This document shows positions 16,222-23,824 of a DNA stretch of 25,209 bases, piece after piece. The DNA lies in IMG/VR virus record IMGVR_UViG_3300048872_000038, positions 1-25,209 of that record; one strand, 5' to 3'. Under the pieces are notes generated by a model that was not told the origin of the DNA, ran no database searches, and saw only the letters and a list, made by a program, of their open reading frames with translations. Source of the stretch: a virus. The position numbers were made by a program, and so were the translations under genes. The number at the start of each line of letters is the position of its first letter. Position 1 is the first letter of the stretch.

Positions 16222-17825
16222 CGCGCCGGGCATTGGCGGGCGTCTCGGCCAGGGGGCCGCGGTTCCAGGTCCGGGCGGTGCCCGAGATCGCTCGCGGCGT
16301 TTCCATTCCGGCGCCCGTGCAGGGCTGGGACGCCATCTCACCACTTGCCGCGATGCCGGAAACGCGCGCGGTGACGCTCGACAATCTCTTCCCGCAGCCC
16401 GGCTATGTGGAGATCCGCAAGGGGCACAGGCGGCACAACACACTTTCCCCGGTCATCACGCCGGTGGAGAGTTTGATGGCCTACCACGCGCTGAGCACCG
16501 CCAATAATAAGCTGTTCGCCGCCTCGGGCACAGCGATCTACGACGTTACAGCGACCACCACCACGACCATTCCCGCCTCGCTCTCAGGCCTCGCCAATGC
16601 GCGGTGGCAACACATCAATTTCTCGACCAGCGGCGGCAACTTCCTGTGGATCTGCAACGGCGCCGATGTGCCGCGCACTTGGGACGGCACCGTTTGGGCG
16701 ACGGCTTCGGTGACCGGCATTACGCCGACGGATATCGTTCATGTCGCGGCCTATTCCGAGCGCATCTGGATGACGCGCAAGAACCAGATCAGCCCCGCCT
16801 ATCTGAACACCGACAGCATCCAAGGGGCTGCAACGATCCTTGACCTGACCGGCGTCTTCAATAAGGGCGGCTTTCTGGAGGCCGTTGGCGCCTGGTCTCG
16901 CGACGGCGGCCAAGGGCCGGACGATTACGTCGCCTTCATCACCTCCCGCGGCGAGGTGGCGATCTATTCCGGCGATCCATCCCGGAACTTCGAGCTCGCC
17001 GGCGTCTATGAGATGGGCGCCCCGATCGGGCGGCGATGCCTGACCAAGGTCGGGCCGGACCTCGCAGTGGTCTGCGTTGATGGGGTCGTGCCCCTCTCGC
17101 GCGCCATCAATACGGACAGGGCGGCGATTCTCAACGCCACCATCACCGCGCAGATCCAGCCAGTGATGAACCAGTCGGCGCGGGACTGGAGCACGCTTTT
17201 CGGCTGGCAGCTGACCTCATATGCCAGAGGCACGCGGGCCATCCTCAACGTTCCCGTCCTGGAGAATGGCGAGCAGCGCCAATATGTGATGAACACCATC
17301 ACCGGCGCCTGGTGCCGGTTTCTGGACGAGAACGCCAATTGCTGGGAGATATTCCAGGATCGGCTGTTTTACGGCGGCAATACCGGCCACATCGTCGAGG
17401 CCGACTGCCAGGGCTTCGATTATGACGGGCCGATCGAATACAACCTGGAGACCGCGTTCAACTACTGCAAGAATCGCGGGCGGCTCAAGGATTTCACCAT
17501 GTGCCGCAGCCTGCTGCTGACCGATGGGCAGGCATCGGCAGGTTTGGCGCTCAACATCGATTTCGCCCGCAATGCCGCCATTGCCAGCCTGTCCGTTGCC
17601 GCCGACACGCTGGCGCTCTGGGATGTGGCGCTCTGGGATGCCGGCGTATGGCCGGAAACCAGCCGTGTCATCACCAATTGGTCCGCCGTCGAGGGCGAAG
17701 GCTTTGTCGCCAGCATTCACATGCAGGGCGCGGTGACGCTCGGGGCAGGCGGTGACGCGTCGCAGCCGGTGGTGTTCCAGATCAATGGCTGGGACCTGCA
17801 GGTCATCGACGGAGCATTTATGTGA
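16218..17825 (+). CDS. P22 gp10-like packaged-DNA stabilisation / tail hub protein
   Basis: This 535-aa protein likely forms the tail hub below the adaptor and helps keep packaged DNA inside. The N-terminal part with DAISPLAAMPETRAVTLDNLFPQ and YVEIRKGHRRH is typical of podovirus tail hub proteins. A repeated beta-strand (propeller-like) body follows, with FLWICNGADVPRTWDG, VHVAAYSERIWMT and VAFITSRGEVAIYSGDPS. No catalytic motif is seen. The start is the ATG at 16218, sharing bases with the previous stop (ATGA). Earlier in-frame codons would overlap the adaptor gene much further. The end overlaps the next gene by four bases (GTGA). The gp4-gp10 order matches P22. Confidence 0.83.
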   Translation: MTRRALAGVSARGPRFQVRAVPEIARGVSIPAPVQGWDAISPLAAMPETRAVTLDNLFPQPGYVEIRKGHRRHNTLSPVITPVESLMAYHALSTANNKLFAASGTAIYDVTATTTTTIPASLSGLANARWQHINFSTSGGNFLWICNGADVPRTWDGTVWATASVTGITPTDIVHVAAYSERIWMTRKNQISPAYLNTDSIQGAATILDLTGVFNKGGFLEAVGAWSRDGGQGPDDYVAFITSRGEVAIYSGDPSRNFELAGVYEMGAPIGRRCLTKVGPDLAVVCVDGVVPLSRAINTDRAAILNATITAQIQPVMNQSARDWSTLFGWQLTSYARGTRAILNVPVLENGEQRQYVMNTITGAWCRFLDENANCWEIFQDRLFYGGNTGHIVEADCQGFDYDGPIEYNLETAFNYCKNRGRLKDFTMCRSLLLTDGQASAGLALNIDFARNAAIASLSVAADTLALWDVALWDAGVWPETSRVITNWSAVEGEGFVASIHMQGAVTLGAGGDASQPVVFQINGWDLQVIDGAFM

Positions 17826-18322
17826 TCGTTCCGGCCGTGACCGACGCTCAGAAGACGATGCTGGTCAATTATCTGGCGGAGAAGGTTGGCGTCGGCGTGG
17901 AAAGCCTCGTTGGCAAGATGCCTTTCGAGGTGCTCGCGGTGATACGCGGCGGCCGAGGCCTTGGTGCGGTCCTCTACACCAATTACCGCGAGACCTCGAT
18001 CGAGATGTGCTGGGCCGGCGAGCCGGGATGGGTGACGCGCGGCGATCTGCGCTCGATCTTCTCCTATCCGTTCATCCAGCTCGGTTGCCTCAGGGCATCG
18101 GGCTGCATCAAGCGTTCCAACAGCGCCAGCCGGCTGTTTGCGGCGCGCATCGGCTGCCGGGAAATCGGCGTGCTGGAAGACGAGTACGGCCCTGGCGCCG
18201 ACGGCATTCTCTACACCATCACGCGGGACAAGTGCCGCTGGATTGGGCCTGACTGCAAACTTCAGATGAACGGATACCGCTCGCATGGGCAAGAAGACAC
18301 CCAAAACCCCCGATCCTTATAA
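17822..18322 (+). CDS. GNAT-like acetyltransferase-family phage protein
   Basis: This 166-aa protein resembles short GNAT-fold proteins often encoded in podovirus tail modules. Marks are FEVLAVIRGGRGLGAVLYTNYRE, EMCWAGEPGWVTRGDLRSIF, PFIQLGCLRASGCIKRSNSAS and FAARIGCREIGVLED, followed by a late RDKCRW. The usual acetyl-CoA-binding Q/RxxGxG/A loop is not clear, so it may be a structural or inactive relative. The start is a GTG at 17822 overlapping the previous stop as GTGA. The 3' end overlaps the next gene by 38 bases. That strong overlap suggests coupled translation. What it acetylates, if anything, is unknown. Confidence 0.7.
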   Translation: MIVPAVTDAQKTMLVNYLAEKVGVGVESLVGKMPFEVLAVIRGGRGLGAVLYTNYRETSIEMCWAGEPGWVTRGDLRSIFSYPFIQLGCLRASGCIKRSNSASRLFAARIGCREIGVLEDEYGPGADGILYTITRDKCRWIGPDCKLQMNGYRSHGQEDTQNPRSL

Positions 18323-19241
18323 GGTCGCGGACGCGCAGACGCAGTCGAACATCCAGACAGCGCAGGAGCAGGCACGCCTCGGCATGACCGGGCAGCAGTC
18401 CGATCTTGGCTCGGTGCAATATGTCGCCGATCCGTCGAGCCCGTCCGGCTACAAGGCGGTGTCGTCGCTGTCGCCGGAGGAAAAGGCGCTGCTGACGCAG
18501 CAGCAGGGCACGCGCGCGGCGCTGGGCACCAATATCGACAATACCATCTCGACGCCCTTCAGCCTGGACGCGTCGCGCGGCACGCATCTTGCCGACATCA
18601 ACAAGACTTTTCTGGATCCGCAATGGGACCAGCAGAGCAAGGCGCTGGAAAGCACCCTGCTCAATAAGGGCATCCGGCCGGGGAGCGAGCAATATGACAT
18701 CGCCATGCGCCAGTTCGGCCAGCAGAAGGACGACGCCTACAACAAGATGTTCCTCGACGCTTTCAGCACGGCGAACAATGCCGCGCTGACCGAGCGGAAC
18801 CTGCCGATCAGCGACTATGCGGCCTTGAATGGGCTGAAGCCTGCCACGCCCGCGCCGGTCAATACCCCTGCGCCTGGGGTCTCGACCACGCCCGTCGGGC
18901 AATATGTCTACGACAGCAGCAAGCAAAACCAGGCGAATGCAGCGGCGGCAAATCAGGGGCTGTATGGGCTCGCCGGCACCCTCGGCTCTGCCTATGCGGG
19001 ATCGAGCGCAGGGAGCGCTGCGATCACGGCCTTGCTGGCCTCGGACAGGCGTATCAAGACCGACATCAAACGGGTCGGCAAGCTCGATAATGGGCTGCCG
19101 GTCTACGCCTTCCGCTACAAATTCGGCCCCGCCGGAATGCAGATCGGTTTGATGGCCGATGAGGTGAAGGAGCTTCACCCCGAGGCCGTCGTCGCCATCA
19201 ACGGAATCGATCACGTCAACTACGCTCAGGCGGTGCAGTGA
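18285..19241 (+). CDS. Virion protein with C-terminal S74-type self-cleaving chaperone domain
   Basis: Residues 1-250 of this 318-aa protein are Gln/Ala/Asn-rich and helical, without fibre repeats. They include LDPQWDQQSKALESTLLNKG and DYAALNGLKPATPAPV. Residues 253-318 match the Peptidase_S74 intramolecular chaperone seen at tail-fibre C-termini: SDRRIKTDIKRVGKLDNGLP, VYAFRYK, IGLMADEV, PEAV and HVNYAQAV. The catalytic pair would be Ser253 and Lys258, in the S-x4-K spacing known from endosialidase chaperones, with cleavage expected just before Ser253. The domain is short. Lying beside ejection genes, the N-terminal part may be a tail needle-like or internal virion protein. Its role is uncertain, but the S74 match is convincing. 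Confidence 0.78.
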   Translation: MGKKTPKTPDPYKVADAQTQSNIQTAQEQARLGMTGQQSDLGSVQYVADPSSPSGYKAVSSLSPEEKALLTQQQGTRAALGTNIDNTISTPFSLDASRGTHLADINKTFLDPQWDQQSKALESTLLNKGIRPGSEQYDIAMRQFGQQKDDAYNKMFLDAFSTANNAALTERNLPISDYAALNGLKPATPAPVNTPAPGVSTTPVGQYVYDSSKQNQANAAAANQGLYGLAGTLGSAYAGSSAGSAAITALLASDRRIKTDIKRVGKLDNGLPVYAFRYKFGPAGMQIGLMADEVKELHPEAVVAINGIDHVNYAQAVQ

Positions 19242-21076
19242 TGGGGACGCTGGAAACTCTCGGCCTCGGCGATCTGGGGCTCGGCAATTCTGGGAGCAGC
19301 GGCGACAGCGCCCTGACGCCTGAATCGATCGAGCAGCGCCGCCGGCTGGCGGAAGCGATGCTGAAACAGGGCCAGAGCGAGCAGCCGATCCAGCATTGGT
19401 CGCAGGGCGCCAATCACGTGCTGCAGTCGATCCTGGGCAGCTATCAGCTCAAGCAGCTCGACAATGAGGACAAGGCCGGGAAGAAGCAGGCCGACAGTCT
19501 TATTGCGAACGTCTTCGGTGGCGGTGCCACGCCAGCAGCGCCAGTCACGGCACCCGCCGCGCCGGTATCCTCGGCCATGCCCCGGCCGGTTCCGCAAACG
19601 ACCATGCCGTCCATTGGCTCACCCGCTGCTGGTGCGCAGGCAGCGTCGGGCATGCAGGAACCTCCGGCGCCCGAAATTGACCCCGCCGATGCAAGGGCGT
19701 TCATCAAGGCGCAGGAAGGCTATGCGCCGGTCGCGAAATGGGATGTGCGCCAGAATAGCGGCGGCTATGGCTCCAAGGCCGCGCCGGGCGAGGTGTTCAC
19801 GCCGCAGAAGGCCGAGCTCTATCTCAGCCGCGACATGCAGCCCGTCAACCAATGGCTGGACGCCAATGTGAAGGTGCCGCTCACGCCGCAGCAACGCACC
19901 GCGCTCTTGTCTTTCGGCTATAATCTGGGCACCGACGATCTGGACAAGCTGCTGCCGGACATCAATCGGGGCGACTGGGGGGCGGTCGCGCGGCGCATGC
20001 CGAGCTTCAACAACGCCCGAAACGCGCAGACCGGTCAGCTTGAGCCGCTGGACGCCCTGACAACGCGGCGGCAGCGCGAAGCTGCGCTGCTCACCCAAGG
20101 CGCCCCTGCGCCCACAGCGGCCGCTGCAACGCAGCCCGATGCCTCGGCAGGCGTCGTCATCCCGCCGACCGGCGCCGGCCGTCTGCAGCAGCAGGCGCTC
20201 GCCCTGATGGCAAACCCACGCACAGCGGACCTTGGCAGGCAGCTGCTGATCAAGGCGGCGACGGCAGAGGCGCCCAAGCAGCCCGAAGCCGTGCAGGAAT
20301 ATGCTCTGGCGGTCAAGCAGGGTTACAACAAGCCCTTCATGGACTACCAGATCGAGATGAAGCAGGCGAGCCGGCCGCAAACGAACGTTTCCGTCAGCGG
20401 CGATAAGAAGGGCGCCGAGGAGATGGCCAAGCTCCATGCGCAGGAATACGACAAGATCCGCGCCGGCGCGAATGCGGCGCGCAACAACCTGTCCAATCTG
20501 GACGCGCTGGAGGGTGCACTCAGCGCCGGCGTGAATACGGGCGCGCTGGGCGAGACGGAACAAAGCCTTCGCAAGCTCGCCCAATATTTCGGCGTCGGCA
20601 ATGTCAACAAGGTCGCCGCCGGCGATCTCACCCAGGCGATTTCCAACCGGCTGGCGCTCGCCGTGCGTTCGCCGAATGCCGAGGGCGGCGGCATGCCTGG
20701 CGCCATGTCGGATGCGGACCGCGAGTTCCTCAAGTCGACCGTGCCGGGCCTCAGCCGGACGCCGGAAGGCAATCGCCAGCTCATCGACATCGCCCGGAAG
20801 CTGGGCCAGCGCTCGATCGACATGCATAAGATGGCGGTCAGATATGCCCAGGCGCATGATGGGCAGCTCGACCCTGGCTTCGAAGCCGATTTGGATGCGT
20901 GGGCCGATGCCAATCCGCTGTTTCCTCAGGTGGCGCCAAAGCAGGGAGGCAACCCGGCGGCAGGGGCCCCTGAATTGCGAGAGGTGACACGGATCAAGAC
21001 GAAGCAGGAATATGACGCCCTTTCGCCGGGCGCGCGATATATCGCCCCTGATGGCTCGCCGAGGACCAAGCAGTAA
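19241..21076 (+). CDS. Ejection protein with GH24-like lysozyme domain
   Basis: This 611-aa protein is likely carried inside the virion and helps open the peptidoglycan during DNA entry. Residues 1-90 are helical; 95-145 are a Pro/Ala linker. Residues 150-285 form a T4-lysozyme-type (GH24) domain: AFIKAQEGY with catalytic Glu159, Asp168 nine residues later as in T4 lysozyme, and SGGYGS where T4 has TIGIGH, so the catalytic Thr is replaced by Ser173 and the nearby His by Ser. RTALLSFGYNLGTDDL (219-234) is the family's second signature. Residues 400-580 are helical. The start may instead be GTG 19238 (one residue more); both overlap the previous stop. The role is inferred from position. Confidence 0.8.
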   Translation: MGTLETLGLGDLGLGNSGSSGDSALTPESIEQRRRLAEAMLKQGQSEQPIQHWSQGANHVLQSILGSYQLKQLDNEDKAGKKQADSLIANVFGGGATPAAPVTAPAAPVSSAMPRPVPQTTMPSIGSPAAGAQAASGMQEPPAPEIDPADARAFIKAQEGYAPVAKWDVRQNSGGYGSKAAPGEVFTPQKAELYLSRDMQPVNQWLDANVKVPLTPQQRTALLSFGYNLGTDDLDKLLPDINRGDWGAVARRMPSFNNARNAQTGQLEPLDALTTRRQREAALLTQGAPAPTAAAATQPDASAGVVIPPTGAGRLQQQALALMANPRTADLGRQLLIKAATAEAPKQPEAVQEYALAVKQGYNKPFMDYQIEMKQASRPQTNVSVSGDKKGAEEMAKLHAQEYDKIRAGANAARNNLSNLDALEGALSAGVNTGALGETEQSLRKLAQYFGVGNVNKVAAGDLTQAISNRLALAVRSPNAEGGGMPGAMSDADREFLKSTVPGLSRTPEGNRQLIDIARKLGQRSIDMHKMAVRYAQAHDGQLDPGFEADLDAWADANPLFPQVAPKQGGNPAAGAPELREVTRIKTKQEYDALSPGARYIAPDGSPRTKQ

Positions 21077-23349
21077 TGGCTCAGTTTTGGGAAACCGACC
21101 CGATATCGAATGCCGCGCAGTCGCAAGCGGTGGCGGCGGATTGGTGGTCAAAAGACCCGGTAGCCGAGCAGACCGCAGCGGAAAAAGCCGACGCCGACGT
21201 GCGCGCCGGCAAGTCGCCGGACTATTTTCGCCCCAGCATGATGGGCGGCCGTTTCGACCGACTCTCTGATCAGCTCGCCGACCCATTGGGAATCCAGGAC
21301 GAGATGGTGGGCGCGGGACAGGCCATCAGGGAATTTGTGACTGGCGCCCGCGCTAAGAAAACCGGCAACCCCTCGATCTGGAACAGCGCCGGGGATGCGT
21401 ATAACGAGGCGGCGGAATATGTTCGTGCTCGCCGGCGCGTCGCCAGAGAAGAAAATACCATCGCGCCTGAGATCGTCGGCGGCCTTGCCACGGCCGGTGC
21501 GGCCAGAGCCGCCGGACCGGCAATGACCTGGCTGCAGAGCTTGCGTCCCGCCGCGCAAACCGGCGCGGGTTTCGGAGCTGTCACCGGATTTGCGCAAGGC
21601 GAGGGAGGCGTTGGGAACCGTCTGGCTGATGCGGCGGAAGGTGCGGGCGTGGGTGCTGTTGCTGCCCCGGTGGTGTCAAGTGTTGTTGTGCCAGGGCTTG
21701 TGCGGACCGGAAGAGGCATTCGTGACGCCGCCCGTTATGGTGCAAACGCATTGCGCAGCGCGAGGGATCCCGCGCAGGCCGCCATTGAGACGCTCGCTGA
21801 CCGTATGGTCGCCGCGGGCGTAGACCCGGCTGTGGCGCGCGCCCGTGTTTCACCTCAGCCGAGCAACCAGTTGCAGGGCCGCATAAATCCGAACACAGGA
21901 CAGAATTACTCGGCCGAGGACATGGCCGATATCGTCAGCCGCAGCATGCGCGGCGAAACCGACGCTGCTATCGCCGCAGACCACGGTCTCCATCCGACGA
22001 CGGTCCGCAATTACGTCAACACCTATCGGGAAAATAATCCGACGCCCATGAACATCATGGATGTCGCAAAGGAGGTCGTCGGTGAGGGCGGATCAGCCCC
22101 GATCACGCGGCTCGGCCGGGCCACATACAGCCTTGCGGGCGACGAAAGCGGCGAAGCAGCCCAGCGCCTGGTCGGTCGACAGGACACGCAAGCTGGCCGC
22201 GTGTCCAATATCATCAATCGCTCTGTCGCGGGCGGTGATTTTGAGGCGACGCGTGCGACCGGGCTGACGAACCTACAGAATGAAGCGAGGCAAGCTTACG
22301 GGCAATTCTATGCCGAACCAGACCTTGCCACGAACCAGCTCGGCGACCTTATGCAGGATCCGTTGTTTCGGCGCGCGACCGTTCAGGCGCAGCGTCAGGC
22401 GCGGGTCGAGGCAATTCGGCGCAACCAGAACGCAGCGCGCACTGGCGGCGCTCAAGAACCCGTACCGACCGTATCCGAAGATAATGAGGTCTTCTCGCCG
22501 GAGATGCTCGACCACATCCAGCGCCAGCTTCGCATCACCAGCGAAGGCGCGGTCAGCAATCCCAACAACGCCCGTCATGCCAGGAATCTGCGCGAAGTGT
22601 TTCTGGACCGGATCGAGGACCATTATCCGACCTTCCGAGACATTCGCCGCAACTATGCGCAAGGGCAAGACGAGTTTGGCGAGCATGGCGCGTTGGAAGC
22701 CGGCGCTCAACTCACGACGCGGCTCGGCGCGCCCTCGCGTGAGGCGCTGCGTGACTTCCATACCATGACGCCCGCGCAGCAGGGGCTGTATCGTCTCGGC
22801 TTCGCCCGCAGCCTCATGGACAAGGCAGCCAACCCGCAGATCGGCGGCGCCGTCGCCAATCAGTTCAATTCGCCGGCCGTGCGCGAGATCGTTGAAACGC
22901 TTTACCCGGCAACCGACCGCCAACTGCATCAGCAAGGGCAGCGTTTGCTGCGCGATCTGCAGCGGGAGGCCATCACGACCAGAACCAAGAACGATGTGAT
23001 GTCTGGGGCCCGCACGGCCGAGCTCGGTTCCGATATGGGGCGGGTGATGGAGGGCGCGAAAACAGCAGCCGATGTTGCCACGGGGCGATGGGGCAAGTTG
23101 CTCGACAACCTCTCGACCCGGCTTTCAACCCAGCTCGGAAGGCGTGGCTCGCGCGAAGTGCTGGATCTGCTGACGCAGACCGATCCGGCGCAATTGCTGC
23201 CGACGTTGAACCGGCTGGCGCGCGCGGCGCAGACGACGCAGGAGCGCCAAGCCTATGTCACAGCGATCCGCGATGCCATGAGCGGGGCCATCCGCAATCT
23301 TGCCCCGGTGACCGGCATTGCTGCGGGTGACTATGCCGCGCGTCAGTGA
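21076..23349 (+). CDS. Large internal virion / ejection protein, with an HTH-like segment
   Basis: This 757-aa protein is probably injected with the DNA. Residues 145-225 are Gly/Ala/Val-rich and could insert into membranes (GAGFGAVTGFAQGEGGVG, VGAVAAPVVSSVVVPGL). Residues 279-320 look like a resolvase-type helix-turn-helix: MADIVSRSMRGETDAAIAAD, then HGLHPTTVRNYVNTYREN. The rest is long, charged and helical, with RQAYGQFYAEPDLATNQL and RNYAQGQDEFGEHGALEAG, typical of phage ejection proteins. The ATG overlaps the previous stop by one base (TAATG), and the end overlaps the convergent minus-strand gene by 7 bases. No lytic transglycosylase Glu motif is obvious. The specific role is inferred from neighbours. 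Confidence 0.72.
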   Translation: MAQFWETDPISNAAQSQAVAADWWSKDPVAEQTAAEKADADVRAGKSPDYFRPSMMGGRFDRLSDQLADPLGIQDEMVGAGQAIREFVTGARAKKTGNPSIWNSAGDAYNEAAEYVRARRRVAREENTIAPEIVGGLATAGAARAAGPAMTWLQSLRPAAQTGAGFGAVTGFAQGEGGVGNRLADAAEGAGVGAVAAPVVSSVVVPGLVRTGRGIRDAARYGANALRSARDPAQAAIETLADRMVAAGVDPAVARARVSPQPSNQLQGRINPNTGQNYSAEDMADIVSRSMRGETDAAIAADHGLHPTTVRNYVNTYRENNPTPMNIMDVAKEVVGEGGSAPITRLGRATYSLAGDESGEAAQRLVGRQDTQAGRVSNIINRSVAGGDFEATRATGLTNLQNEARQAYGQFYAEPDLATNQLGDLMQDPLFRRATVQAQRQARVEAIRRNQNAARTGGAQEPVPTVSEDNEVFSPEMLDHIQRQLRITSEGAVSNPNNARHARNLREVFLDRIEDHYPTFRDIRRNYAQGQDEFGEHGALEAGAQLTTRLGAPSREALRDFHTMTPAQQGLYRLGFARSLMDKAANPQIGGAVANQFNSPAVREIVETLYPATDRQLHQQGQRLLRDLQREAITTRTKNDVMSGARTAELGSDMGRVMEGAKTAADVATGRWGKLLDNLSTRLSTQLGRRGSREVLDLLTQTDPAQLLPTLNRLARAAQTTQERQAYVTAIRDAMSGAIRNLAPVTGIAAGDYAARQ

Positions 23350-23588
23350 CCGAAGAGGAAGAACCGCAGGAATTTCGAGAAGTAATAGGTGAGTGTGATG
23401 GTCAGCACCACCTGGACGAAGTTACTGATGCCATGAGGTGATAAGAATGGCTCGCCCTTTACCGGGGCTTCGAGGCGCGGAATGTAGCCTTTTTGATCGG
23501 CCTCTTCCTGGCTCATGTAATGGTTCTTGCCGACCCGGACCATTTCAACTTCAGCGTCTTTTGAAACGTCGTCGTTGGGCAAGGCCAT
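23343..23588 (-). CDS. Small membrane protein, 81 aa, C-terminal anchor
   Basis: This small protein runs against the flanking late genes. Residues 1-55 are polar and acidic/basic (MALPNDDVSKDAEVEMVRVG), and residues 56-80 form one hydrophobic segment, FVQVVLTITLTYYFSKFLRF, ending FFLFGH. This fits a tail-anchored membrane protein. The start at 23588 is chosen over a longer frame from 23678, because GGAG lies 7 bases upstream (on the minus strand) and because the longer version overlaps the 51-aa gene. CTCC just before the ATG can pair with that GGAG, which could restrain translation. The stop overlaps the end of the convergent ejection gene. Holin-like or exclusion roles are possible, but nothing proves them. 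Confidence 0.6.
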   Translation of the reverse strand: MALPNDDVSKDAEVEMVRVGKNHYMSQEEADQKGYIPRLEAPVKGEPFLSPHGISNFVQVVLTITLTYYFSKFLRFFLFGH

Positions 23589-23653
23589 GGAGCGTCTCCG
23601 TCCAATGCATGGAGTGTGCACAAAAGGTACACCAAGCCGCGGCGGCTGGCAAA

Positions 23654-23809
23654 TCAGGTAAGGACCGCGACCAGCCATAAGGTCGCGGTGATGCCGATCG
23701 GAACTGCGCAGACGATGGCCAGGAAGCCGTAAAAACGCCGATACCCCTTCGCTCTTTCGGTATCGATTTGGCGGAGAAGTTCTTCGCCGGACTGCGCAGA
23801 ATCATTCAT
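23654..23809 (-). CDS. Very small single-span membrane protein, 51 aa
   Basis: This gene is easily missed because of its size. The protein has a charged N-terminal helix (MNDSAQSGEELLRQIDTERA, then KGYRR) and one strongly hydrophobic segment (FYGFLAIVCAVPIGITATLW, then LVAVLT) that reaches the C-terminus. That is the size and shape of a small holin- or antiholin-like or inner-membrane exclusion protein. Its ribosome-binding site is weak (GGGGC near the start). It is followed on the same strand, after 65 bases, by another small membrane gene, and its start lies only 15 bases from the divergent start of the peptidoglycan-binding ejection gene. Function is not known; the membrane prediction is from hydrophobicity by eye. 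Confidence 0.5.
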   Translation of the reverse strand: MNDSAQSGEELLRQIDTERAKGYRRFYGFLAIVCAVPIGITATLWLVAVLT

Positions 23810-23824
23810 GGGATGCCCCGAAAA

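Noticed and set aside
18219-19214. Antisense open frame of 331 codons under the S74 protein gene
   Set aside because: The plus strand has a clear S74 domain; the antisense translation is Arg/Leu/Ala-rich shadow sequence.
19619-21286. Antisense open frame of 555 codons under the lysozyme-domain gene
   Set aside because: It mirrors a real high-GC gene, has no family motifs in its translation, and crosses two plus-strand genes. Long antisense frames are common at this GC.
23551-23805. 84-codon minus-strand frame starting at 23805
   Set aside because: It overlaps the 51-aa membrane gene in another frame, its translation is low in recognisable structure, and no ribosome-binding site supports it.
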